From Liolophura sinensis (lineage: Eukaryota; Mollusca; Polyplacophora; Chitonida; Chitonidae), in NCBI RefSeq assembly GCF_032854445.1, contig NC_088303.1:6581501-6645500 (forward strand): DNA of 64,000 nucleotides. The letters run 5' to 3'. Every line of letters starts with the position of its first letter. Position 1 is the first letter of the stretch. Made by a program: the position numbers and the translations under genes. The notes below the pieces were generated by a model. The model did no database searches and was not told the DNA's origin. It saw only the letters and a program-made list of their open reading frames with translations. Positions 1 through 11,135 of this stretch are shown here, one piece after another.

Positions 1-900
1 ATGTATGTTACACGGTTCAAAATGAAGACAAAAATGGAAAGGCATTAAATGATCTAATCTACTGACCGATTTTCAAAACACTGCACATCTGCAAGCTTTA
101 ATTGCAGTTAATAGAAAAAATATCCATCGCAGGAAAAGATAAATCCAGATACGTCTTCAGGAGGCCAAACGACATTTAACTGCTATCTTCGTCTTTTCTA
201 TATTCAAAACTAGGCGATTGCGTGACTTAAACGAACATAGCAAGCTTCCAAAACTCATCGACGATTTGAATAAAATTTGTGAAACGCCAGTAGTCCTTGC
301 ACATGCATATCAATTTCAATGCAATCGGATCAGCGGTTTGGCGAGGAACTGTGTGAAAAGTTAACAGCCATGGATACGACAAAAAGCAGTTTTCAGAGAA
401 AAAGAAATACCTGCAGCTAGAACAACAGAGTTCCAAGCCGAATACTTGGAAACCTGATAAATAATAAAAACAGCTTAAAATTTTAAAATCTCATTTAAGT
501 AGAGCTCTTGCATAATAATCTGAAAATATCATAAGATATAGCTCTTACACATCAGGATAAAAAGTATCCATGGCCATAAAAGGTATGGTGCGTATAATTT
601 GGCACTACATCCATTTAAGCATTTACATGAACAACAGAAAACCCCTACAAAGGTATCGTATTTCACCGCTTAGGTCTGACCACTTGCCAGCTAACGACTG
701 TCGTCGTTGCTCTGGTTTGTTTCTGCGCTGTACATGTACGTCTTTAATTTCATTCAAAATAACAGTATCCTCAGCAAAGTTTAGTTAAATGAGTTAAAAA
801 GGAACACATTTGATCAACAACCCACAACGAGACAAACTTATGGGCCTATTCTGTTTACGTGTGCAACATAACAGGTTAACTACATTTCACGCAAAAACCC
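1..900. other. No recognisable feature
   Basis: Only short chance open frames occur here, with no family motif, tandem repeat or transposon end that I can see. Homology to unit B becomes visible only from about position 900. Confidence 0.5.
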
Positions 901-2966
901 AGAAGGGATTAGATCCAGTGGCTCGACGGTGACCAGAGTGTAGAGTATCACACGAATCACAATAGTCGTGTGTCTATCATCTAGACATCATCTGCTTAGT
1001 ATTGCATTGGAGGACTAACAGCTTTACACAGCAATTCGTGATCAACAGAAAACTTTGTCATGGAAGCAGTAACGAGGGCTTTTGGATTTAGCTCTGATTG
1101 GTTCTTGATGGATTGGAACAAAGCTTTTAGAAAAGCCGGAAATCGCTTAGTTCTTTCCAGCTGTTTTTTATTTACTGTCAACGTTGATCCATAGAAAAGT
1201 AGTTATGAATGCTAGACAATGTTCAGTCAAGATAACCTCACGGGAATGGTAATTCTGATGTCAGTTGTCCGCAAGAAGAAAGGGTAATTGGCTGGACCTT
1301 TAGACGAAGATCGTGCGTCTGATTACACCTATTGTTGCTCCTGTTATACGACAGCCTCTAATGGCAGCTTTTTTCTTGATCCAACTATTCATCTATTCTT
1401 ATTTGCTCATAGCACTATTTCTACTCAGACATCACCTAGATGACATATATTAAAACAAAACGCATACTGAGACAGTTAATAAAGGTAATGTTGATAAATC
1501 AAATAACTCTAAAACTGGTGTAGACACCTTCTAGGCCACTACACATCTTTTAATAAGTTTGTATGGATACATCACCCGCACCAGGGAGATCCCCCAGATC
1601 TCCCTCCACGGAAGGGTCGTCCCCGGTCCAAATCCCCTATTCGCCTCCCTCCATAATGTCTGTACATGACAAAATAACACAATGGAATTGTCAAGGCCCT
1701 GAGTATAAATTTGACTGAAATAAAACAGCTAGTTCAGTCATTAAATACTACTGCCCATTGTTTTCAGGAAACTCACCTAAAGGATAAAATAATTCTTAAA
1801 AATTATTTACTTTACAGTACCTATTCTAACGAAGAGTGAGCTACAGGCGGCTCTTCTATCTTCTTAATTAACAATATTATTCACAGCACTGTTCCTCTGG
1901 ATACAGACCTTCAGGTCGTTGCCGTTCGTGTTTCATTGTCTGAGAAAATCACATTATGTTTGGTGCATATTCCTCCGAACACTTCTTTGTCAACTTCCTC
2001 ATTGCATAATTTAAAAGAACAATTACCTAAACCATTTATAACAATGGGAGATTTTAAGTCCCATAGCCCCCTGTGGGGCTGTAATAATATAAATAATAAG
2101 GACAAGATAGTGGATCACTTTTTATTGAACGTTATTCCAGTTATTGATGACTGGTAATGTCCCACCGTCATGGAGGGAGACGTAAATTATCCTGGTTGCA
2201 AAAACCGGGTAAGGATCATACTGATCCGTCTAATTACCGTCCCATACCTCTTACCAGCTGTGTCTGTAAGACTATGGAACGGATGATAAATGATAGACTT
2301 GTTTGGTTTCTTGAAACCAAAAATTTAATGTCTAATATACAGGGTGGTTTTCGTCAAGGTCGATCTACTATGCAACACCTTGTTCGATTCGAAACTTTTA
2401 TACGTGATGGTTTTATTAAAAAATGAACATGTGGTATCCATATTTTTCGATCTTTAAAAAGCCTACGACTCGCCTACGAAGACTACGGAAATATGGAATT
2501 GTAAAAGACCTTTCTGATAAGGGTCTTAAATGTCGATTACCGATATTGATGTCGGATTTTTTATCTGATCGTCAGTTTAAGGTATGGGTGGGGTCTACTC
2601 TTTCTGACTCTCATGAGCAGGAAATGCGTGGACCTCAGGGCAGTATTATATAGCCAACATTGTTTAGCATTAAAATCAACAGCTTAGCCAAAACTTTAAC
2701 ATCTGGCACCAAGGGTTCTTTATATATTGATGATTTCCTGATACCCTGCTAAAACTATGAATAACATCGAACGTCAGTTTCAGCTTTGTCTCAATAAGTT
2801 CGAGAAATGGGAAACTGAAAACGGTTTTAGAATTTCAACATGTAAGGCCGCTGGTGTGCATTTTTGTAATAAACGGAAATTTCAGCTTGACCCTGAAACT
2901 ACATTTTGAGGTATAATATTTGATAATAAACTAATTTACTTCTTTTATACCCCACATTAAAATATA

Positions 2967-4496
2967 CTATCCAAAAAAAGAAACGCATAACCCGGTTTTT
3001 TGCGGAGGTGATGCAGTCTTTTCAATTATGCATAACTAAATAAGAATTGCTATTCTGCAAATATTTTTTTACACAGATTAAGGAAGGGTCCATATCTAGA
3101 CAACAAGGCCATCAGCTTGAGGTAAGACGCTCACAATGAGTCTCCCACTTGAGTGGAATGTCAGTATCTGTTGTGACCACCACGGGCACGAATAACAGTT
3201 CTGACACGCCTTGTCATGGACTGGATGAGACGCTGGATAGAGGCCTGGCGAATGTTCTGCCACTCCTCCTGCAAACATGCAACTTGCTCTTGAAGCGTTT
3301 GGGGTTGAGGTTGACGTTGGCGTAGACGTCGATCAAGTTCATCCCACAGATGCTCAATTGGGTTAAGATCCGGGGAACGGGACGGCCAGGGCAACACATT
3401 TACATTGTTTTCGGCGAGGAAGTCCCTTGTGACACGTGCCGTGTGCGGTCTGGCGTTGTCCTGCTGAAACAACTTCCGCTGAACGCCAATGACAGGTAAG
3501 AGGTGTGGCTGCAGGATGGAGTCTCGGTAGCGTACGGCCGTAAGATTTCCCTGAACGTGGACAAGATTTGTACGACCAGTATACGATATTGCTGCCCACA
3601 TCATCACACTCCCTCCACCAAATCTGTCCACTTGGCGTACGCAGTTAGGGGCATAACGTTCGTGAGCACGTCTGTAAACCCGGTTTCTACCACCACGTCT
3701 CTGCAATAGGAATCTGGACTCATCACTGAACCAAATGCGTCGCCAGTTGCGTAGATTCCATGCAGTCACGTTGTTACACCATCGGAGGCGATTGGCGCGA
3801 TGGTGAGGACGCAGCAGGATCCCAACATAGGGCCTCCTGGCTCTCAGTCCATGTTCCCTCAGCCTGTTCCGCACTGTCTGACCTGATATCCTCCTCAGTC
3901 CCGGTATGCTGGCTGCTGTGCTTTCAGCTGTAGCACAACGGTCACGCAAATGGAAGACCCTTATGTAGCGATCTTGGGCTGCTGTAGTGACACGTGGTCG
4001 ACCTGAACGCCGACGGTCATTTGTTGTCCCAGTATTGTTGTAGCGGGCAGCTAGCCGTGAAATCGTGCTCTGGCTGACGTGTAGATGCCTAGAAATGGAC
4101 GATTGGGACTCTCCAACTTGAAGTCTTCCAATGGCAATATTTCTTGTGACAGTGTCAAGACGTGGCATGTTGAATCAGCTTGAAAACACCACTTGAAAGA
4201 CGCCGATTTCCGGCCCCAAGTTGCGGTTTTATAGTCACACACTGCATGCTTTCCATGCGTAAGTTCGGCTTGTAAGACTGCACATGATGCAGTGTGGTGC
4301 TGTATTTTTTACTTCTTCCAAAAACGGCCTCCAAACTCAACATTTTCAACCAAGAAATGTTTTGAGGAATAAAATGTGTGCTAACTGTGACTATTAACAA
4401 TAATAAAAACACATTTTGCTCATGAAATGAAGACAAAATGTATTTATTTCACTTTAAAATAAAACCAAACACCTATGCGTTTCTTTTTTTGGATAG
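2967..4496 (-). mobile_element. Tc1-type DNA transposon, apparently intact
   Basis: Perfect 27-bp inverted repeats lie at 2963-2989 and 4474-4500. Their outermost bases include the duplicated TA target, so the element proper runs from CTATCC to GGATAG between TA dinucleotides at 2965-2966 and 4497-4498. It carries one full transposase gene on the minus strand and is inserted in the RT domain of the LINE. Matching ends, a TA duplication and an unbroken ORF indicate a recent insertion. Confidence 0.95.
3161..4168 (-). CDS. Tc1-family DD34E transposase, 335 aa, intact
   Basis: This is a cut-and-paste transposase that binds the terminal repeats and moves the element into TA sites in nuclear DNA. 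The N-terminal third holds a paired-type helix-turn-helix (residues about 10-50: IAIGRLQVGESQSSISRHL, then STISRLAARY) and a GRPR hinge near residue 57. The catalytic core shows FSDESRF with the first Asp, QQDNARPHTA with the second Asp, and SPDLNPIEHLWDEL with the Glu. Exactly 34 residues separate the second Asp from the Glu, which defines the DD34E class. The GGGSVMMWA motif lies between the two Asp motifs. The protein starts MPRL and ends NRY-stop, and its length is normal for the family. The ATG chosen is the first before the helix-turn-helix. No internal stop or frameshift is present. Whether it is active cannot be told from sequence. Confidence 0.95.
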   Translation of the reverse strand: MPRLDTVTRNIAIGRLQVGESQSSISRHLHVSQSTISRLAARYNNTGTTNDRRRSGRPRVTTAAQDRYIRVFHLRDRCATAESTAASIPGLRRISGQTVRNRLREHGLRARRPYVGILLRPHHRANRLRWCNNVTAWNLRNWRRIWFSDESRFLLQRRGGRNRVYRRAHERYAPNCVRQVDRFGGGSVMMWAAISYTGRTNLVHVQGNLTAVRYRDSILQPHLLPVIGVQRKLFQQDNARPHTARVTRDFLAENNVNVLPWPSRSPDLNPIEHLWDELDRRLRQRQPQPQTLQEQVACLQEEWQNIRQASIQRLIQSMTRRVRTVIRARGGHNRY

Positions 4497-5738
4497 TATA
4501 CTTAAAGCTAAATGTACAAAGGCTCTCGATATAATTAAGGTCGTCTAGCACCGATTAGGGTGCTGACAGGTCTGTGTTGTCAAATCTATATCGTCCTCTG
4601 GTGAAATCTAAATTGGACCATGGGTCCATCATTTACGGTTCCGCAAGGAAGTCGTGTATTAAATTTTGGATCCTCTCCATCATCAAGGTTTGAGGCTCAG
4701 CGTTGGTGCTTTTAGAACCTCGCCAGTAGAGAGTTTATACTAGGAAGCCAATGAACCTTCTTTACATAACCGAAGTATTAAACTCAGCCTTCTCTATGCT
4801 ACAGAGCTTAAAGCTCGTCCAACAAACCCTGTCTACGAGGGTGTTTTCAATCCATTATGTGTAGAGAAATTTAATAAAAGATCCCTTCGTTTAGCCTTCT
4901 AATATGTGACCATATTATGGAAGCTTACATCAAACTTCAGAAGACAGCTCCAGTGTCATTTCCGGAGTCTCTTCCCTGGCTTCTTCCACAACCCAAATTA
5001 ATATTTGATCTTCGTAAACATAATAAATACAATACAAATCCTCTGATAACTCAGCAAAATTTCACTGAAATTAAGGCTAACAATGCGGGTTATAAAATTA
5101 TATATACAGATGGATCAAAGGAAAGGGACAGAGTAGCGTCTGCGGCCTTCTTGGAGCAGCGAGTCTCTTCTCTTCATCTTTCCATCTTCTTCAATTTTCT
5201 CAGCCTAGGCCAGGGATATACTCCTGGATTTTAGCAATACAGCATAATAAATTTAAAAATCTGTTAATTCTCTAAATTTCAGCCTTACATAGAAAACTAA
5301 TTTTTCCACCGAGTCATATTGGTATCCTTGGGAACACAGTCGTAGATAGGGAAGTTAAATCTGCCCTGAAATAAAAATACCTTATACAGACTATAGGTCA
5401 AATATTCTTAGATATATTCGCCGTCTTTGGCAGGGTGAATGAAATTTACATGTGAATGATAAACTGCACGCTATTCACACTGTCTATAGCTATAATTCTT
5501 ATACACAAGGTAAAGACCAAGTCGTTTGAACGACGTGTTGTATTGGACATTCTCGTCTTACAGTTTTTATTCTTGATGGAGGTACTGCCTCACAGTGTGT
5601 TGGATGTGATACTCAATACGGCATCAAGCTGAACATCAAGCCCTGATTCTTGCTCTACAAAAGGAGTTTAGCGCCACAATCTGCACAAACGCCATATCCT
5701 CATTTATTACAAGACGGTTTTATTATCGTTACAGCTCT

Positions 5739-5834
5739 GATGAGATGAACACAGAAAGTTGCGAGGACATGAACACCGAAAGGTCTGATTACATGAACAC
5801 AGAACGCTGTGAAGACATGACCACAGAAAGTTGT
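5739..5834 (+). repeat. 24-bp tandem repeat, 4 copies, at the LINE 3' end
   Basis: Four near-identical 24-bp units, each with a core close to GACATGAACACAGAA, follow directly after the last recognisable LINE coding remnant. They may be the repetitive 3' tail of the retrotransposon. Unit-B-like sequence resumes about 100 bases further on (near 5934). Confidence 0.75.
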
Positions 5835-7678
5835 GGTAAATGAAGGAAGTAATCCGTCACTCTTGTCAGTTGAAATCTACACACGCTTCGCAGTGAAAGT
5901 CAAACCTCACACAGTAATGTTTGCTCGGAGACATACCAACGAGACACGTGTAAGCTGGACTGGCTGACCTAATAGTCAACTCAACACCCCTTGGCAGGGG
6001 TTTCAGGCAGCGGAAGCAACTTTATTGATAAATGCTGATAACAGGTGCGTGCAAGGATATTGGCGTAAAGGCTAAGCCTAGACAATCTGCACAGGTTTTA
6101 ACGGTCAAGCTTCTGTAGTGCTGGCATTGATGTAAAGTGATCATAGAGAGCGGTATACCGCTGTAAGAAGAATGAGTCAACTGTACAATAATCCATGGTG
6201 AAATCCAATACTGGAGCTGTTGTAATCACGATAGTATTTGCGGGAGAACCACCAAATGATCCCGTGCAAACAAGGGTCAGATCAGTGGGGCAGTGTCTGT
6301 GTCCTATGGGGATTCGAGTCCAGATAGTGTATCAGACAACCATCTATTAATCGTTAGAACCGTGCGTGATCGTGATATTGAAATCAGTTCTGCTCTGCAA
6401 GCCGCGCGCGAAGCGCCTCTTCCGGTGCCCGGATACTCCTGTCTGACTAGCCACGGTCTGACTAGTCGTGGAACTCGTGTAACGGGCATTATATAAGAAT
6501 GGTTGCTTATTTTGCCAAAGTGGATTTCTGACACTCAGGAGGATGGGGCCAAGTCTAGACGGCTGGGCGGAACACCTCATAGTGATGTGCGTGATAGTTA
6601 CACAGGCATGCACAGCACACCAATAACACATTTCTGTTGCTTATTTTTTGTTCGCAGCATCAGTCATGTTTTTACCACGTTGATCGACAGCGTTATATTT
6701 TTTACCATTATGTTTACTAATAAACAGAGAGAAATCAAGGACAGCGTGTGAAGTTAGCTGCAGTCTTACACGGACTTTTTGTATGCCCTCTAATCCTATT
6801 ATTATCCGTTTGGAAAGTCTATTAGACATGTGCGAATGATCTTTAGACTATCCAGATGTAAATTTAAGTTGACAGTTGAAGCGGATGGCTCAGAGGATTT
6901 CTGGCATTTCTATTCAGGAATTAGGGTGACAATATGAAGGACAGCAGCGGGTGTACTAATTCTGCATGTACTCGAAACCCACCATTGATTATTCTGTTCT
7001 GCACATAATCATAAGATGTTATGCCAGCGACGTCTGCGCTGAAACGGCCGATGACAACCTGCAATGCTGATGCTCTGTCTGTGGAAATAGCGAACAGCAT
7101 CATACTCCGTCTTGCTGCTGACTTCACATATTACATCACCGATATAGGTTGATTTATTGGCGAATGAACCTGAAGAGAAGGAAAATGATGAAAGGACCGA
7201 GTTATTTTTCCAGGTCATAAGGGACTTGAGGAAGAAAGATTGTGTTTAACGTGACACGCTCAACATCATGACATGAATGATTGAAAATGTTTTTTTAGTT
7301 TACACTTTAATCATGTAAAATATATTCCGCCCCATCGGATTTATATTACATGTAAATTCGCAGGAAGAAGTCCGTGTCCCGGATTGGTTGAATCCGTATT
7401 CAACCCAGACGCTAGAATAATGTCAGAATATTTTAGATCTCTAAAACCCAAAGCACGAAGGAAGAAGAAATCAACTTTTTGTTTTATTTTAATTAACATA
7501 GATGTCAAAAGGCTGTAAGTAGACTCTTGTGTGAAGCTATGAAAGAAAGAAATCTCAAATATCTGACAATGATTACAACATTTCACCTTCCTCGTGAGAT
7601 AATAATGGTGACTTTTCTTTTCGATGTCAGCTGCTTGTAATACGATGAACTTACTTTTATGCCACTATGTCTTGTACT
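5835..7678. other. Unit A spacer, homologous to 15390-16520
   Basis: The best matching block is 6310-6410 against 15610-15700, with the shared core GTATCAGACAACCATCTAT. A second block is 6840-7280 against 16080-16500. Open frames here are short and are not conserved in frame between the copies, so I call no gene. Confidence 0.55.
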
Positions 7679-7946
7679 AAATGTGAAGAAAAGAGCATAT
7701 GTAGCCTAATGACTGAGGTATTAAATGTGAAGGAAAGATCATATGTGGGCTAATGGCTAAGGTATCAGATGTGAAGAAGAGATCATATGTAGCCTAATGG
7801 CCAAGGTTTTGAAAGTGAAGAAAAGATCGTATGTTGCCTAATGGCTAAGGTATTAAAGGTGAAGAAAAGGTCATATGTCGCCTAATGGCTAAGATATTAA
7901 ATGTGAAGAAAAGATCATATGTAGCCTAATGACTAAGGTATTAAAT
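7679..7946 (+). repeat. 44-bp minisatellite, about 6 copies
   Basis: The units are built around GATCATATGTAGCCTAATGG followed by CTAAGGTATTAAATGTGAAG and repeat every 44 bases with a few substitutions. No equivalent array was seen at the matching place in unit B, so it probably expanded after the duplication. Confidence 0.9.
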
Positions 7947-9225
7947 GGAAATAATTCATGTATTTTAATATTACAAATGTAGTCTATTTGTACTTAACAA
8001 CCCCTCTGTATAATGAGGATAATTACATGTACATACACAATTCCTAAAGAAAACCAGAGAAGTCTGTGTTTGTCAACACTCAACACAAGTCATTGCCGTC
8101 GGACATTACCATGACCAATCTTACAGTGCAATGATCCTCTAATGAGTCCGCTGACAGAATTACCTCTGAATAGAAGAGCTCTCAAATATATGATATAAAC
8201 ATAAAAACCAGACAGACCAGTTATTTCCACACACTGTTGTTTAGCCGAAACTACGCCCAGGGTTCAGTGAGCGAAGTATTCAATGCGTTAATTACTGCAC
8301 TATAGGGGGATAAGTTACCTTAGAGGCTGTGGAATTCCAGAGGACATCATGAGATGTGAAAGATCAAGGCAAGTTGAAGAAACGGCTAAATTTATACTCA
8401 CTTATTATGAATACTACGTAAATCAAAGTGTTCAAATCTTTATTAGTGGTCGGGCCCGTACAGGTTTCTTTATTGATTTCCCGAATTCCCCATCAGGCAA
8501 GTGAGGAGTCATCCGTCACTGTGGGAGAGGTTTAATGTGTGTGAAGATGCAAGATTTCTGTTGTCACGTCGAGATAAGAAAGAGAAGGATCATTTGACAT
8601 GAAAGTGAACGTATCATTAACGCAGAAATCACTGAAATAAATGGACGTTTTTATCAATCAGCACAGAACATGAAGCTGGCCACGCATGCCATCAATTGCC
8701 TTTTTGTCGTTTTTGACATTCCCGTCATACCGATGTATGTCAATGTAACATAGATCCGCAAAATCAAAAGGAAATAAGTTTATGAATTTTGCTTTTTATC
8801 TAATTATTTAAATTACTGTTTTGTAATCTTAAGCTTAAGATATCAGTTCAATTTAATTTTAATTTCAAAGGGAGCTAGTGGGGGGCTGAGCTATGTTGTT
8901 CCTGCGGTTCAGTCATGGATTGTTTCGAGTGACATATTGTTAAGGGGAAAATCAACTTTATTATGAATATGTTTAACTCTACAATAACAATAATAAATTA
9001 TCGGTATTTATTATTGCATTACGGATAATGCACATACCCAAGCAACAAATAAGTGTTATGTATGTTACTCAGACTGTGTGTTTTGTCAGTGAAAAGGTGG
9101 TGCTAAGTGTTACAAGTCAAGCATTTGTGTTGAAGCATACTGTTTAGTGAGTTGAAGCTTATACTATTTTTCCTGCTGTGAATTATACGTAAAGAGCATT
9201 CTTCACCGAATATCATACCAAATAC
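7947..9225. other. Unit A spacer without recognisable gene
   Basis: The sequence is AT-rich. A short block near 8500-8580 resembles 17620-17700 of unit B. There is no other motif or open frame of note. Confidence 0.5.
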
Positions 9226-9375
9226 ACCAGACATGACACCCCACCCATTCATAGTGACATTGGGCCAACCAATCCTCTTTCCTTGCTTTAACCTCTCAGT
9301 GCAGAACGCCAAGCTGGAAGTACCACGTCTTTGGTGTGACCCACCCGAGTCGCCAGACTTCGTCTGGCATATGAA
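9226..9375 (-). repeat. SINE family 2 fragment (ACTC-tailed family)
   Basis: It shares a long diverged match with 28990-29130, including the core ACACCCCACCCATTCA-like motif, CCTTGCT and AACCTCTCAGTGC, and a segment around CTTTGGT. The orientation is inferred from the 28.7-29.15 kb copy, where the tRNA-like promoter end lies at the higher coordinate. The 103-residue open frame here is a by-product of the repeat. Confidence 0.65.
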
Positions 9376-9912
9376 GTTTTTGCTTCTTTTGCTGACAGAT
9401 TTTGCTTTGTTCATGAAGAGAAGTAAGGAGAAATTTGAGGAGCTGAATGTTTGTTAACCTAGGAAGTTCCCGAGTGAAAGATTGTCAGTTTTGTCTATGT
9501 AACACGGTGAAAGAGGTAAAAAAGTATTATCAAAAGTTGTCTTACATCTGTGTCAGGTCACATGGTACAGCAAAACATTTTACCTTTGTCCACAAAACAT
9601 TTCTATTTCAAAACTATTTTTTCGTTTTTTTTCTGTTGCACAATGTGAGATAATGACCTTTACTGTTTTGAGCGAATATTTGGGTGTGTTGATCGGTATA
9701 CGTGGGGAGGAACCAAACATTTTTCCTATTACGTGTTTTGTGTTATACCGAAGACGTGCTGTGTGACTGCCGACATGAAAGAGTCATAGTGTGTACATAA
9801 TAGTTTTCTTAACCAGTCACCCAAATAGTACTTGGCCTGCGTTGCTGATCTTGAAAGACCCCTTGCATGGGGACAGCCTTGTTAGTGCGGCAAACAGCAC
9901 AATGAAACTTAC

Positions 9913-10073
9913 CTCCAACAGATCAACATGATAAATCATGAAGACAAACAGCCTCAGGTACACAGACCACGTAACAAAAACAATCCCCAAGATTGTCGTA
10001 AATACGATTATTGATTTCTCTATTGCGTTGCACTCAGGCAAGTACCAGAGTGAAGGGGTCATTGAAAACCAGG
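9913..10073 (-). CDS. Candidate exon encoding a transmembrane segment, copy A
   Basis: This is a 161-bp open exon-like block on the minus strand. It follows a TTCTTAAG acceptor with a T-rich tract and ends at a strong donor, GAG/GTAAGT. It reads AWFSMTPSLWYLPECNAIEK and then a hydrophobic stretch containing VFTTILGIVFVTW, ending YHVDLLE. The same exon, with identical length and frame, is at 18439-18599. The last 115 bases or so are about 95% identical to that copy, far above the flanks. A membrane-spanning segment followed by charged residues suggests a receptor or channel-like membrane protein. I do not recognise the family. The exon lies downstream of the glycosylated exon at 10744-11040 and is probably part of the same gene. 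Confidence 0.6.
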
Positions 10074-10743
10074 CTTAAGAACATTAAGTAGAATTAATAA
10101 GATCAGGTCTACATGAAGTAACAAACTGTCCTCACGGCTTATTGTTTTGGAGGACTAAATAACATGTCCTAAATACCTTTGCCCAGGTCAGGAAACAAAT
10201 TTCACTAAAGGAATCTCAAAACTTTTAACGTATTAAATGTTATAAATTATTGTAATGTTTGTACCAAATTTTAACATTACAAAATGTAACTTTATAATTA
10301 GTGATCACAAGGTATATTGCCATACGTTGTACAGCGAAGCGATTAAAACCAAATCATCAATCGAGTTAAGTTAATGTACTGCTTCCACAGTTTTAAACCA
10401 TTTTACAAATGTCCACATGTAAGCACTACGCATAGAAGACAAATCTGGTGCATTGTAATACCGAATAGCCATTAATATCAACACAACTCTTCTAGAACTG
10501 AACACATTTGTACATATAAATCATGTGGTTTGGTTTTAGAGTCATAGCAATTCAGGAGGGTCGAAGGAAGCCGACATGAATCTTGATTTTACTTCTCTCA
10601 TATACCTTTGAGCTTTCCATAATTATACTCAGCAGTCGACTGTTTTGATCAAAGAGGTTTACCTTGCCACGCGCACAATTTCGCTCATAGATACAACCCA
10701 CAATGAGCATGGGCGATACATGTATGTTGGGCTCTGTTTCACA

Positions 10744-11040
10744 CTAAACACTTGTCAAGATAACAAAAAAACGGTAGTCCAAATATCCTCCGTCTTCTAC
10801 TGTGTAGTTTAAATTGAATCTCACAGCCAGGACAAGGTTTGACAAGATCGCTTCTTGTTCCCCAGTAGCCTGCCTGACCCTAGACCTGACTCTTCCGGTG
10901 GCATTTATGCAGAGAATTTTGACAGTCCAATCTACGCTATCGTTCAGGTACCCAGTACCCAGGACTGCTTTTATATGTTCGTGATTTGTGTCATTTTTGG
11001 CAATATTGTTTGATTCATTATTAAAAAATAGATAATGTTT
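10744..11040 (-). CDS. Candidate exon, N-glycosylated extracellular stretch, copy A
   Basis: About 98 codons are open on the minus strand. Five N-glycosylation sequons (NES, NDT, NDS, NAT, NYT) fall in about 75 residues, as expected of an extracellular domain. Frame-conserved similarity to 19330-19554 includes the pairs DSVDW/DRVDW and VRFNLNY/SRFNFG, with indels that keep the frame. It ends near TTTA/GTGTGA, a possible donor. The open frame continues upstream to 11115 only because it reads into a SINE fragment, so the true exon edge is near 11040. Gene order on the minus strand is this exon, then the transmembrane exon at 9913-10073. The family is unknown. The SINE at the 5' edge may have damaged the splice acceptor. 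Confidence 0.5.
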   Translation of the reverse strand, partial: KHYLFFNNESNNIAKNDTNHEHIKAVLGTGYLNDSVDWTVKILCINATGRVRSRVRQATGEQEAILSNLVLAVRFNLNYTVEDGGYLDYRFFVILTSV

Positions 11041-11046
11041 CGAAGC

Positions 11047-11135
11047 CGACTTTCTCCCAAGAAAATGCTGGCCAGTGTCCCATATCAGTAAGTGACTTAT
11101 TCTTGAGTACGGCATAATACAGCAGTCAAGGGAAA
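11047..11135 (+). repeat. SINE family 1, 5'-truncated copy
   Basis: The 3' core of the family is recognisable: TTTCTCCCA, ATGCTGGCC and TATTCTTGAGTACGGC. Flanks ATAATGTTTCGAAG (11033-11046) and ATCATCGTTTCAAG (about 11142-11155) look like a decayed target duplication. The matching place in unit B (about 19540-19560) has a single copy and no SINE, so the insertion followed the duplication. Confidence 0.75.

Larger units (their letters stand above)
1563..5700 (+). pseudogene. Broken non-LTR retrotransposon ORF2 (endonuclease, RT, RNase H)
   Basis: This is the decayed second ORF of a LINE, the enzyme that nicks target DNA and reverse-transcribes its own RNA. A likely start is the ATG at 1563, followed by a Ser/Pro-rich leader. 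Then come an APE-type endonuclease (TQWNCQG near 1680; GDFKSHSPLWG near 2046), RT fingers (PGKDHTDPSNYRPI near 2205; GGFRQGRST near 2344), palm motif FFDL-stop-KAYD near 2446, RGPQGSI near 2629 and YIDD near 2731. After the Tc1 insertion the thumb resumes (LKAKCTKALDIIKVV at 4502) and an RNase H core follows (IYTDGSK near 5100). At 2155 the endonuclease runs straight into the RT entry (VPPSWRE), so several hundred bases are missing. Stops and frameshifts are numerous. RNase H together with this RT type suggests the I/Nimb or Jockey superclade; the clade was not checked. No ORF1 is seen, consistent with 5' truncation. Confidence 0.9.

Noticed and set aside
5739-5834. 24-bp repeats as an independent minisatellite locus
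   Set aside because: They abut the LINE's last coding remnant, so a retrotransposon tail is the simpler explanation, though not proven.
9103-9414. 103-residue minus-strand open frame
   Set aside because: It overlaps a SINE family 2 fragment that also occurs at 29 kb, so the frame is repeat-derived.
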